From: Fimbriimonadaceae bacterium
GTDB lineage: Bacteria > Armatimonadota > UBA10988
Assembly: GCA_020850355.1 (NCBI GenBank)
Contig: JADZEX010000041.1
Location: 62,001 to 126,000, forward strand
DNA: 64,000 nucleotides
Direction of reading: 5' to 3'
The translations under genes and the position numbers were made by a program. The notes beneath the pieces are model-generated. The model ran no database searches. It was not told where the DNA came from and worked only from the letters and a program-made list of their open reading frames with translations. Shown piece after piece: positions 50,863 through 59,759 of the stretch (positions are counted from its first letter, which is position 1; every line of letters begins with the position of its first letter).

Positions 50863-53558
50863 CTGGCGATGTGATCCGACAACGCTTTCTCGACTTCTTC
50901 GCCGCGCAGGATCATCTCGTGCTGGCCAGCGCCAAGCTGCTGCCCGACGACCCGACGACCTACTTCACGACCGCCGGGATGCAGCCCTTCGTGCCGTACT
51001 TTCTGGGCAACGAGGCCCCGCCAAGCCGTCGCATCGCGACCTGCCAGAAGTGCCTCCGCGCCGACGATCTGGACGAAGTCGGCTACACCGCGCGGCACCT
51101 CACCTACTTTGAGATGCTCGGCAACTTCAGCTTCGGCGACTACTTCAAGAAGGAGGCCATCGCCTGGGGCTGGGAGTTTGTCCGCCAGGGGCTCGAACTC
51201 GACCCGGAACTGCTGTGGGTGAGCGTCTACGAGAACGACGACGAGGCGGCCGAGATCTGGGCCAACCACGTCGGCGTGCGGCGAGAGCGGATCGTGCGCT
51301 TCGGGATGGCCGACAACTGGTGGGGCCCGGTCGGCAACTGCGGGCCGTGCGGTCCATGCAGCGAGATCTTCCTGGACCGCGGCCCGGCCTGGGGCGGCGC
51401 CGCCTCGCCGGTTGAGGACGACGGCGACCGCTACGTCGAGCTCTGGAACCTGGTCTTCCAGCAGTACAACTCGACGATGTCCAAGAAAGAGCTGATGGCC
51501 TGCCGGCAGGTGCCCGACCCGCTGCCCGCGCCGGGGATCGACACCGGCGCCGGCTTGGAGCGGATTGCGGCGGCGATGCAGGGCGTCTCGACGGTTTTCG
51601 AGAGCGACCTGCTGCGGCCGGTCTGCGAGGCCGTGCTGGCGCACGCCGCGGCCCACGGCACGACGGTCGCCTACGGGGCCGACCGCGAGCAGACCGCCGC
51701 GGTCAACCGAATCGCCGACCATGCCCGCGCCTTGACCTTCGCCATCTGCGATGGCATGTTCCCGTCGAACAAGGCCGGCGGCTACGTGCTGCGGCAAGTA
51801 CTACGGCGGGCCGCCCGCTTCGGGCGCCTCCGGCTGGGTCTGCGCGAGCCGTTCGTCTGGCAAATCGCCGCCGCCGTGGCCGACCGCTACGAAGCCGCCT
51901 ACCCCGAAGTGCGGGCCGGTCTGGCGGCCGCCCAAGCGCTGATTCGGCAGGAGGAAGAGCGCTTCGGGGAGACCCTCAACTACGGCATCCCGAAGCTGGA
52001 GGCCGAGCTGCATGACCTGCAGGACCGGGGCGCCACGCAGCTCAGCGGCGACCGCGCCTTCATGGTCTACGAGACCTACGGCGTGCCGATCGAAGTGCAG
52101 GTCGACGTGGCTGCCGAGCGGGGCCTGAGCGTCGATCTGGAGGGCTTCGAGGCGGCCCGCACGAATCGCGAATCGGTCGCCATTGCGAAGGACTTCGAGG
52201 GCCACGGCGACTTTGGCGACGACCTTCTGGCGGCCCAGCCGAAAACCGTCTTCCTGGGCTACGAGGTGGACACCGCGCCAGCCGAGGTGCTCGCGCTGGT
52301 GGTCGGCGGCAGCCTCGATGCGGCGCGCAACATCGTCTCGGCGGGGCAGCTCGTCGAGCTGGCCAGCGACGGCCAAGAGGTGCTGCTGGTGCTCGACCGC
52401 AGTCCCTTCTACGCCGAGTCGGGCGGCCAGGTCGGCGATCAGGGCGTGATCACCGCGGCCGGCGGCAGCCTCACCGTGAGTGACACCCGCAAGGACAAGA
52501 ACGGCCGCTGGCTGCACCATGGCCGCATCGTCGGCAGCCTGCCGGTCGGCGCCAGTGTCACCGCGACGGTCGACACCAGCCGCCGCAACCGCATCAAGCG
52601 GGCGCACACCGCGACGCACCTGCTGCACGCGGCGCTGCGTGGCCGGCTCGGGCAGCACGTCGCCCAGGCCGGGTCCCAGGTTGACGAAGACTGGTTGCGA
52701 TTCGACTTCTCGCACTTCAGCGCGCTCGGCGCGGCCGACCTGCAGGCTGTCGAGGAGCACGTCAACGAGCTGATCCTCGGCAACCACGCGATGCGCATCG
52801 GCGAGCACAGCCTGGACGAGGCGCGCGGCCTCGGGGCGCTGATGTTCTTCGGCGAGAAGTACGGCCAGGTGGTACGGGTCGTCAATGTCGGCGAGCAGTA
52901 CGGCGCGCTGAGCACCGAGCTGTGCGGCGGGACGCATGTGCAACGCACCGGCGACATCGGCCACCTGCGGCTGGTCGCCGAAGGCAGCGTGGGCAGCGGC
53001 GTGCGGCGGGTCGAGGCCCTCACCGGGCAACGCGCCGTGCAGTACGCGCGGGAGCAGGAAGCCCGGCTGCGCGAGGCCGCCAGCCAGTTGCGCGCTCCGG
53101 TCGGCGAAGTGGTCGAGCGGATCGCCGCGCTCAACGCGCAGGTTCGCGAGTTGGAGCGCGAGGCCGAAGCCCTGCGGGCGCAGAGCGTTGCCAACCAGGT
53201 CAGTGGGCTGGTCGGCAAGACGGTCGACGTGGCGGGCCTGCCGGTCCTGGCGCAGGTCAGCGAGCTGGACGTCGATGGCGTGAAGGCCCTGGCCGACGAC
53301 CTCTGCGCGCGGCTGCCGGCCGGGGTGGCGCTGTTGGGCACCGCCGCCGGAGGCAAGGTCATGCTGGTCTGCAAGGCCGGCGAGGCGGCGGTGGCGCGCG
53401 GCGTCCACTGCGGCGAGGTGGTCAAGGCGGCGGCGCAGGCCGCTGGCGGCGGAGGGGGCGGCAAGCCGTCGTTCGCGCAGGCCGGCGGCCGCGACGCGAG
53501 CAAGCTGGGCGAGGCCATCGAGGCGGGTCTCGCGAAGCTGCGGACGCAGGTCGGCTAG
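50859..53558 (+). CDS. alaS: Alanine--tRNA ligase
   Basis: Class II synthetase that charges tRNA-Ala; 899 residues, full length. The aminoacylation core begins with IRQRFLDFFAAQDHLVLASA and TCQKCLRADDLDEVGYTARH. The editing domain has H583 and H587 in HTATHLLH and C689/H693 in CGGTHV, needed to clear Ser- and Gly-tRNA. The C-Ala/DHHA1 tail ends in a Gly-rich GGGGGGKPSFAQAGG, matching family members. ATG 50859 overlaps the AI-2E stop and has AAGGA 9 bases upstream. ruvX follows after 6 bp. Confidence 0.98.
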   Translation: MTGDVIRQRFLDFFAAQDHLVLASAKLLPDDPTTYFTTAGMQPFVPYFLGNEAPPSRRIATCQKCLRADDLDEVGYTARHLTYFEMLGNFSFGDYFKKEAIAWGWEFVRQGLELDPELLWVSVYENDDEAAEIWANHVGVRRERIVRFGMADNWWGPVGNCGPCGPCSEIFLDRGPAWGGAASPVEDDGDRYVELWNLVFQQYNSTMSKKELMACRQVPDPLPAPGIDTGAGLERIAAAMQGVSTVFESDLLRPVCEAVLAHAAAHGTTVAYGADREQTAAVNRIADHARALTFAICDGMFPSNKAGGYVLRQVLRRAARFGRLRLGLREPFVWQIAAAVADRYEAAYPEVRAGLAAAQALIRQEEERFGETLNYGIPKLEAELHDLQDRGATQLSGDRAFMVYETYGVPIEVQVDVAAERGLSVDLEGFEAARTNRESVAIAKDFEGHGDFGDDLLAAQPKTVFLGYEVDTAPAEVLALVVGGSLDAARNIVSAGQLVELASDGQEVLLVLDRSPFYAESGGQVGDQGVITAAGGSLTVSDTRKDKNGRWLHHGRIVGSLPVGASVTATVDTSRRNRIKRAHTATHLLHAALRGRLGQHVAQAGSQVDEDWLRFDFSHFSALGAADLQAVEEHVNELILGNHAMRIGEHSLDEARGLGALMFFGEKYGQVVRVVNVGEQYGALSTELCGGTHVQRTGDIGHLRLVAEGSVGSGVRRVEALTGQRAVQYAREQEARLREAASQLRAPVGEVVERIAALNAQVRELEREAEALRAQSVANQVSGLVGKTVDVAGLPVLAQVSELDVDGVKALADDLCARLPAGVALLGTAAGGKVMLVCKAGEAAVARGVHCGEVVKAAAQAAGGGGGGKPSFAQAGGRDASKLGEAIEAGLAKLRTQVG

Positions 53559-53564
53559 GCCCGC

Positions 53565-53984
53565 ATGGCGGTGATCCTGGCCCTCGACGTGGGCCAACAG
53601 ACCATCGGCCTCGCGGTCTGCGACGACGACGGGCTGCCGCGGGCACTCTACACGATCACCCGCCTCAACCGCCGGCGCGACGTGGCGGCGGTGGTGGCGG
53701 AAGGGGAGCAGCGCCGCGTGACGCAGCTCGTGGTCGGCCTGGCGCGCACCGCCGACGGCGGCGAGGGCGAGAGCGCCCGCCGGGCCCGCCGGATCGGCGA
53801 CCTGGTGGCGGCGGCCTGCGGCCTGCCGGTGGCTTACCAGGACGAGTACCTCAGCAGCTTCGAGGCCGAGGATCGTCTGCGGGCCCGCGGCTTCCGTGGC
53901 GAACCACTCCGCCAACGGCTCGATGCCGAGGCCGCGCGGGTGATCCTGGAAGGCTACCTGGCACGGCCCGACGACCAGGCGTGA
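53565..53984 (+). CDS. ruvX: Putative pre-16S rRNA nuclease / Holliday junction resolvase homologue (YqgF)
   Basis: RNase H-fold nuclease of 139 residues. The N-terminal motif is ILALDVGQQTIGLAVCDDD, with Asp at position 8, followed by VVGLARTADG and YQDEYLSSFEAEDRL, and the C-terminal Asp in RLDAEAARVILEGYL, giving the conserved D, E, D set. Family members process 16S rRNA ends or cleave junctions. It follows alaS by 6 bp, as in many genomes. ATG 53565 has only a weak ribosome site, so coupling to alaS is likely. It is convergent with the PhoX-like gene (9 bp). Confidence 0.95.
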   Translation: MAVILALDVGQQTIGLAVCDDDGLPRALYTITRLNRRRDVAAVVAEGEQRRVTQLVVGLARTADGGEGESARRARRIGDLVAAACGLPVAYQDEYLSSFEAEDRLRARGFRGEPLRQRLDAEAARVILEGYLARPDDQA

Positions 53985-53993
53985 CCGCCCGCG

Positions 53994-56147
53994 TCACCCG
54001 CCGGGCCAGGCACTCGGCTCCTCTTCGCCAGGATGCTGCACACTCACGAACAACGTCCGCCGGTCGGGCGTGAAGCTCGGCCCGGTGCACTCGGCGTCCG
54101 ACGGCATCGCCAGCACGCGCACCGCTTCGCCGTAGCGCGGTTGGTGCTCGTCCAGCTCCAACCGAAACAGGCCGTCAGCCGTCTGGTTGACATCCAGGTT
54201 GCCGTCGGTCCCGAACCAGAGGGCCCCGGTCGGGTCGGTCAGCAGGTTGTCCGGGCAGGCGACGTGGTGCGCCTCCGGGCCGCGGCTGCCTTCCCAGGCC
54301 GCCCAGAAGGTGAACTCGCCGGACCGGCCCGGCGCCGCCGGATCAGCCTCCTCGAGTGCCCAGATCAGGCCCAGGGCATCGCTCCGCGCTGGCGCGGCGA
54401 GGCGGGCCTCACCGGTCAGCAGCCGCCCCTCGGGGTCGCAGACCACGCCGCCCTCGTGCTTGGTACAGGCGATGTAGAGCCGCGGCCGGCCGGCCGGGTC
54501 CCAGGGATGCCATTCGACATCCTCGGGCCGGTTCAGCTCCCGCACGCCGAGCTTATTGCAGGCCGTGAACAGCGCACGGCGGACCATCGCATCGTCGGGG
54601 AAGCCGCCCAGGCCGTTCCACGACGGATCGGCCAGGGCGCTGCCGACCGTGAGTCGCGAGCGCCCCAACGCGGCGCCGTTGGGGGCCGCCTGGCGCTGGT
54701 TGCCGAGGCTTAGCGTCAGCCAGACCCCGCGGCCGGGACGGTGCGCCGTCGGCGTCGCCGCGTCGCGCAGGCGCCGGCCAGTGGAGTTGTCGAGGTCGCT
54801 GAAGTGCGCCACGTGAACCTGCCCGTCGTCGAGCAGGCCGCGCACTTCGCCGCGGGTCATGCCGGGCTGGTAGACCTCGCGGCTGACAAACTTGAAGATG
54901 CGCCCGCTCTTGCGGTCGTCGGCAGCGTAGAGCACCAGCGGCTGACCCGGCAGCAGGCGGCCATCCTGGCCGACCACGACGGTGCAGTTCTCCCAGCGCG
55001 CCCGCCCCAGCGCACCGAGCTTGCGGTGTCCCCGGCCATCGCCGCCGGAGCGCAGCGCAGTGTAGTAGTGGCCCGGGTCCAGGCCTGGATCGAACTCCGC
55101 GACGTACCCCAGCCAGTCGCGATCCCGGTGCAGCGCCGGGTGGCTGCCGGCACTGAACAGCGCGCCGCGGTCCGCCCCCACGGCTGGCTGCAGCGGCCCG
55201 CCCGGGTCGCCGCCGCGTCCGGGTCGGAACTGCTGGTCGCTGCCCCACCACGGCTCCAGGTCGCCGTAGACGTCCTGGGTGTTCTCCTCGCCGCTCAGTA
55301 CAGTGCCCCAGGGCGTCTGCCCGCCGGAGCAGTTGGCAGCCGTGCCGGGCACCACACCGGCCGGCAGCGCGGCGCCCTGGTCGTCGACCGCCCGCCGCGC
55401 CAGCGGCAGGCCGGTCACGGTCAACAACGTGCGGCTGGTGTTATCGTAACGCCGGGCCGCCGGATCCGGGCGCAGCGCAACCCGGCCCGCCGCGTCACGC
55501 TCGGCCCGCAGCCAACTGCCACCCAGCTCGCGGCGGGCCGCCAGGAGGTAGGTGTCGAGGTCGGCGGCGGTCCGGCTTGCCAGCAGATTGCTCGACAAGG
55601 CGCCGCCCCGGTAGAGCGCGTCGGCCAGCAGCAGGTGCTGCCCGGTGGGTGGCGCCTCCAGCCGGGGCGGGTCGTTCGAGAAGTACTCATGGTTGACCCA
55701 CAGCCAGCCAGCCTGACTGGAGCCCTGCCAGGCTGGCGCCGAGCCCAGCCGGTCGCCCGACCAGTCGGCGTTCCACCCGTCGCCGAACCAGGTGGTGTAG
55801 TCGGCGGCGGTGCCGAACCAGGGGCTGTCGGCGGCTGCTGAGAGCCGGTCGCCCCAACGCGCCACGACGCTGACCGTGAGGCCTGGCAGGCTCCGCAACT
55901 CGCGACCCGGAGCGGCCTCCAGCGGCGACGCGACCCGAGCGACCACCTCGCCGATGGTCTGGCCGGCCGGTGCGCTGAGGGCCACGACGGCGGAGCGCGG
56001 GCCGACCAACGGGGCCGTCGTGGTGCGCGGCCAGGTTGGTGGCAGGTCCCAGGCGGAGGCGACCGCCGGAGTCGGGCTCGGCTCGGTGACCGGCCCGCAG
56101 CCGGCCAGCAGGCTGCCAGCCAGAATGGCAGCGGTCCTCCAACTCAT
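53994..56147 (-). CDS. PhoX-like (DUF839) lipoprotein phosphatase
   Basis: Surface lipoprotein of 717 residues. The lipobox is LLAGC (C17), unlike most PhoX proteins, which use Tat signals. DUF839/PhoX landmarks include GWLWVNHEYFSN, CSGGQTPWGTVLSGEENTQD (within which E-E-N is the metal region) and RPEDVEWHPWD, plus DGRLLPGQPLVLYAADDRK. PhoX phosphatases use Ca and Fe and release phosphate from esters, so this may scavenge phosphate; key residues are not mapped one by one. ATG 56147 has GGGAGC upstream. It lies 51 bp downstream of the hybrid histidine kinase gene on the same strand, so the kinase may regulate it. Confidence 0.85.
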   Translation of the reverse strand: MSWRTAAILAGSLLAGCGPVTEPSPTPAVASAWDLPPTWPRTTTAPLVGPRSAVVALSAPAGQTIGEVVARVASPLEAAPGRELRSLPGLTVSVVARWGDRLSAAADSPWFGTAADYTTWFGDGWNADWSGDRLGSAPAWQGSSQAGWLWVNHEYFSNDPPRLEAPPTGQHLLLADALYRGGALSSNLLASRTAADLDTYLLAARRELGGSWLRAERDAAGRVALRPDPAARRYDNTSRTLLTVTGLPLARRAVDDQGAALPAGVVPGTAANCSGGQTPWGTVLSGEENTQDVYGDLEPWWGSDQQFRPGRGGDPGGPLQPAVGADRGALFSAGSHPALHRDRDWLGYVAEFDPGLDPGHYYTALRSGGDGRGHRKLGALGRARWENCTVVVGQDGRLLPGQPLVLYAADDRKSGRIFKFVSREVYQPGMTRGEVRGLLDDGQVHVAHFSDLDNSTGRRLRDAATPTAHRPGRGVWLTLSLGNQRQAAPNGAALGRSRLTVGSALADPSWNGLGGFPDDAMVRRALFTACNKLGVRELNRPEDVEWHPWDPAGRPRLYIACTKHEGGVVCDPEGRLLTGEARLAAPARSDALGLIWALEEADPAAPGRSGEFTFWAAWEGSRGPEAHHVACPDNLLTDPTGALWFGTDGNLDVNQTADGLFRLELDEHQPRYGEAVRVLAMPSDAECTGPSFTPDRRTLFVSVQHPGEEEPSAWPGG

Positions 56148-56198
56148 CGCGCTCGCTCCCGGGTCGCCCCAGTGTTCGCCCGGCCGGTTAGCTGCCGG

Positions 56199-58457
56199 TT
56201 AACGTCGGGAGCGCAGCAGCGCCTGGCGGACCGCCAGCGCCAGTTGGCGTGGGCCGAAAGGCTTGCTCAGCAGCAGAATACTGCGCGGGTCGACGCCGCG
56301 GTCGGAGAGCACGTTGGCGCTGTAGCCCGAGAGGTAGAGCACCGCCAGGTGCGGCCGCTCGGCGCACAGCAACTGCGCCAGGCCGACCCCGTCGAGTCCG
56401 GGGAGCAGCACATCGGTCAGGAGCAGGTCGAGCCGCTGCGCCGCGTCGGTCGCCAGCACCAGCGCCTGGGTGGCATCGGCGGCGGCCAGCACCTCGTAGC
56501 CCAGCATCCGCAGGGTGCGCTCGACCATCGACAAGACGCCGGGCTCATCTTCGACCACCAGCACGCGCTCCCCGTGACCGGTCGGCAGGTCGTGGGGCAG
56601 GCCGGGCGGCAACTCGTCGGGAGCGGCGTCAACCTGCGGCAGCAGCACACGGAAGGCGGACCCGGAGCCCGGCTGGCTGCGGCACTCGACCCCCCCGCCG
56701 GCCTCGCCGACGATGCTGGCGACCATCGCCAGCCCCAGCCCGGTGCCGCCGTGCCCGGCCTTGGTGGTGAAGAACGGCTCGAAGATCTGGCGTTGTGTTT
56801 CGAGATCCATCCCGACGCCGGTGTCGGCTACCTGCAGCACAGCGTAGCGCCCGGCCGGCAGAGCCCCCTGCGGTAGCTCCAGCGGCGCCTCGAGGGTGGT
56901 CGAGCTGGTCGCGACAGTCAGGCGGCCACCGTAGGGCAGCGCGTCCTTGGCGTTCACCACCAGGTTCATCAAGACCTGCTCCAGCTGTCCGCCGTCGGCC
57001 ACCACGGTGCCGGCGGTGGGGTCCAGCTCGACGGTCATCTGGACGTTCTCGCCAACCAGCCGGCCGAGCAGCCCGACCAGGCCATTGACGACGCTGTTGA
57101 GGCCGAGACAGCGCGGTTGCAGGACCCGGCGGCGACTGAACTCCAGCAACTGGCCGGTCAGCGCGGCGGCGCGTTCGGCAGCTCTGAGCACTTCGACCGC
57201 GTCGGCCTGCTCTGGGCTGCCGGCTGGCAGCGCCTCGGTCAGCAGGCCGGTGTAGCCCAGGATGCTGGTCAGCAGATTGTTGAAGTCGTGGGCCACCCCG
57301 CTGGCGAGCTGGCCGACGGCCTGCATTTTGGCCGCCTGCCGCAGTTGTGCTTCGAGCTGCACGGTCTCACTGACATCGCGCTCCAGCGCCACGAAGGCCG
57401 CCACGCCGCCTTTGGGGTCGCGGATCGGCGAAAGGGTCAGGTCGCAGGGGTAGGTCTGGCCATCACCGCGCCGACAGGTCAGCCGTCCCCGATAGGCCCG
57501 TCCAGCGTCGATCGCGGCACTCAGCGGCATCAGCAGGGCCGCCGCCAGCGGCTCACTGCCGTCGTAATGCGCGGTCAGCGCCTGACCGAGCAGCGCCGCC
57601 AGCGGCCAGCCGATGGCCGCCGCGAAGGCCGGGTTGGCATAGGCGATCCGGCACTCGGCATCGGTCACCACGATGGCGTCGGCGCTCTGCTCGACGGCCG
57701 CTGCCAGCCGCTGGTTGAAAGCCTCGTCGTGCTTCCGCAGCGTGACGTCGCGGACGATCCCAAGGAACTCCCCGGCCCGGGTGCGCACCAGCCGGCCTTC
57801 CAGCCAGGTCCGTTGCGGGCCGCGGTCGAGGTAGAACTCCAGGGGCCCAATCGCCCCACCCCCGGCGACCGTTTGGCGCAGCGCGCTGATCGTGCGAAGC
57901 ACCTCGGCTGGTAGGATCCCGCTGCCGTCGGTGCCCAGGAGCTGTTCGGCCGGCACCGGATAGGGGAACCGCGCCGGCACATGGATCTGGTCGAACAGGC
58001 CCTCCGCGGTCTGCACGAAGACCAGGTCCGGCAACGCCGCGTAGAGCGCCGCGACGCGCGCACTCTGTTGCACCGCCGCCGCGGCCGGCAGGGTCTCCTG
58101 GCGGCTCTCCAGCGCCTCCAGCCGGTAGCCGATGAGGCTCTTCCCAGACTCGTAGCTGGCCACCAGCCGGTAGTCCAGGTGCTGCTGGCGGCCGTCGCGA
58201 CCGCGCAGGATGGCGTGCCCCTGACAGGCTGGCTGGGCTGGCGAGCAGCGCACCAGCAGCGCCTCCAACGCGGCCACTTCCTCCGGCGCCAGCAGCTCGC
58301 GCAGCGCGGTCCCCACCGCGACCTCACCGCCAGCGCCCCAACTACGGTGAAAGCTGGCGTTGCCAAAGAGCAAGCGTCCGGCCGCGTCCCAGGTCGCGAC
58401 CTGCGTCGTCAGGCCGTCCAGCAGCGCGCGGCCCACGCCCACCTCTCCTGCCGTCAT
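56199..58457 (-). CDS. PAS-containing hybrid sensor histidine kinase/response regulator
   Basis: Cytoplasmic signal-transduction protein of 752 residues. Three PAS-type segments occupy about 10-370 (ATWDAAGRLLFGNASF near 20; DAIVVTDAECRIAYANPAF near 262). The HisKA motif has H390 in GVAHDFNNLL, followed by the N-box NLVVNAKDAL, the G1 box DTGVGM and a G2 box in GGTGLGLAMV. The C-terminal receiver has the acceptor D682 in LLTDVLLPG and K in LLSKPF. No transmembrane helix was seen. ATG 58457 was chosen; longer frames run into intergenic sequence. It is likely to control the PhoX-like gene or other unlinked genes. The signal is unknown. Confidence 0.95.
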   Translation of the reverse strand: MTAGEVGVGRALLDGLTTQVATWDAAGRLLFGNASFHRSWGAGGEVAVGTALRELLAPEEVAALEALLVRCSPAQPACQGHAILRGRDGRQQHLDYRLVASYESGKSLIGYRLEALESRQETLPAAAAVQQSARVAALYAALPDLVFVQTAEGLFDQIHVPARFPYPVPAEQLLGTDGSGILPAEVLRTISALRQTVAGGGAIGPLEFYLDRGPQRTWLEGRLVRTRAGEFLGIVRDVTLRKHDEAFNQRLAAAVEQSADAIVVTDAECRIAYANPAFAAAIGWPLAALLGQALTAHYDGSEPLAAALLMPLSAAIDAGRAYRGRLTCRRGDGQTYPCDLTLSPIRDPKGGVAAFVALERDVSETVQLEAQLRQAAKMQAVGQLASGVAHDFNNLLTSILGYTGLLTEALPAGSPEQADAVEVLRAAERAAALTGQLLEFSRRRVLQPRCLGLNSVVNGLVGLLGRLVGENVQMTVELDPTAGTVVADGGQLEQVLMNLVVNAKDALPYGGRLTVATSSTTLEAPLELPQGALPAGRYAVLQVADTGVGMDLETQRQIFEPFFTTKAGHGGTGLGLAMVASIVGEAGGGVECRSQPGSGSAFRVLLPQVDAAPDELPPGLPHDLPTGHGERVLVVEDEPGVLSMVERTLRMLGYEVLAAADATQALVLATDAAQRLDLLLTDVLLPGLDGVGLAQLLCAERPHLAVLYLSGYSANVLSDRGVDPRSILLLSKPFGPRQLALAVRQALLRSRR

Positions 58458-58694
58458 CGACCTTGTCGCCCCTTCCGGATCGGCGAGCACCCCGCCAGCC
58501 GACCCCAGGTAACGCCATCGCGGACGCGCCCGCCCGGTCGTCCGGCCGAGAGCGTCGCACCTGTTAGCTAATGTCTCACATCGCAGTGCAGAATCCGTGC
58601 CACACGGGGGTCGCGCTGTTACCTTCGCGTCACACAACGCTCCATCGCAGGATCCGGCGCGGGCCACGCGAAGTCCACTGGACAGGAGTCGGCT
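58458..58694. other. Divergent intergenic region, 237 bp
   Basis: The longest or nearly longest gene-free stretch of the window, between the histidine kinase gene and the Gfo/Idh gene. It is AT-richer around 58561-58600 and contains the 8-bp palindrome TTAGCTAA at 58564-58571. AGGAG 6 bases before GTG 58695 is a ribosome site. I found no convincing -35/-10 pair on either strand and no hairpin, tRNA or small gene. Confidence 0.4.
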
Positions 58695-59711
58695 GTGAGT
58701 GAACGCTGCGTCGTGGTGGGTGCGGGTGGGATCTCCAATGCCTGGTTTCCGCCGCTACGGCAGGAGCAGGTCGAGGTCTGCGCCGTGGTCGACCTGCGGC
58801 CGGAGGCGGCCGCGGCGCAGATTGCGAAGTACCAGCTCCAGGCGGCGCCCCGCACCGATCTGGCCGCGACGCTGGCCGAGTTCTGTCCCGACTTCGTGGT
58901 CGATCTGACGGTCCCGGCGGCCCACCGCGAGGTCACCTGCACCGCGCTGCGGGCGGGCTGTCACGTGGTCGGCGAGAAACCCCTGGCGGACAGCCTGCCG
59001 GCCGCCCGCGAGATGATCCGGGCCAGCGAGGAGAGCGGCAAGCTCTACATGGTCTCGCAGTCGCGGCGCTGGAACGAACGTCACCAGCAGGTCCGCGAGA
59101 CGCTCGCCGGCGGGCCGCTCGGCGAGCTGACGACGATCTGCTGCGACTTCTACATGGGCTGCCACTTCGGCGGCTTCCGCGACGGGATGGACAGTCCGCT
59201 GATCCTGGATATGGCGATCCACCACTTCGATCTGCTGCGCTTCATGACCGGACTCGACGCGGTCGCGGTGTACGCCCGCGAGTACAACCCGCGCGGCAGT
59301 TGGTACCGCGGCGATGTCGCGGCGATGTGCCTCTTCGAGCTGTCCAACGGCGCCTTCTTCAGCTACCGCGGCTGCTGGGCCGCCGAGGGTTGCCACACCT
59401 CCTGGAACGGCGACTGGCGCTTCACCGGCGAACACGGAACGCTGCTCTACGACCACGACCAGGAGCCGCACGGCGAGGTCGTCGCTGGTGGCGAGGGCTT
59501 CAACCGGCCGCTGGCGGCGGTCGAGGTGGCCCCGTCGGTCACCGGGCGGCCCGGTGGGATGCACGGCGCGCTGTCTGAGATGCTGCACTTCCTGCGGACC
59601 GGCGCCGTGCCGCAGACCGAGTGCCACGACAATCTCAAGTCGTTGGCGATGGTGGAGTGCGTCATCGAGAGCTCGCGCAGCGGCGCACGAGTCCTGGTCC
59701 CGAGCTGCTGA
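58695..59711 (+). CDS. Gfo/Idh/MocA-family NAD(P)-dependent oxidoreductase
   Basis: Oxidoreductase of 338 residues. The Rossmann motif is VVGAGGISNAWF at about 7-18, the EKP triad E94-K95-P96 in GEKPLADS, and LDMAIHHFDLLRF holds a family His-His-Asp segment. GTG 58695 was chosen because AGGAG lies 6 bases upstream. It is followed after 48 bp by the GH50-like glycosidase, so it may act on a sugar released by that enzyme or on a modified galactose. It is only distantly like the other Gfo/Idh gene in the window. Confidence 0.93.
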   Translation: MSERCVVVGAGGISNAWFPPLRQEQVEVCAVVDLRPEAAAAQIAKYQLQAAPRTDLAATLAEFCPDFVVDLTVPAAHREVTCTALRAGCHVVGEKPLADSLPAAREMIRASEESGKLYMVSQSRRWNERHQQVRETLAGGPLGELTTICCDFYMGCHFGGFRDGMDSPLILDMAIHHFDLLRFMTGLDAVAVYAREYNPRGSWYRGDVAAMCLFELSNGAFFSYRGCWAAEGCHTSWNGDWRFTGEHGTLLYDHDQEPHGEVVAGGEGFNRPLAAVEVAPSVTGRPGGMHGALSEMLHFLRTGAVPQTECHDNLKSLAMVECVIESSRSGARVLVPSC

Positions 59712-59759
59712 GCACCTTGCTGGCCGCGCCCGGCCGGAGCGGGCGCTGGAGAGCTGACG

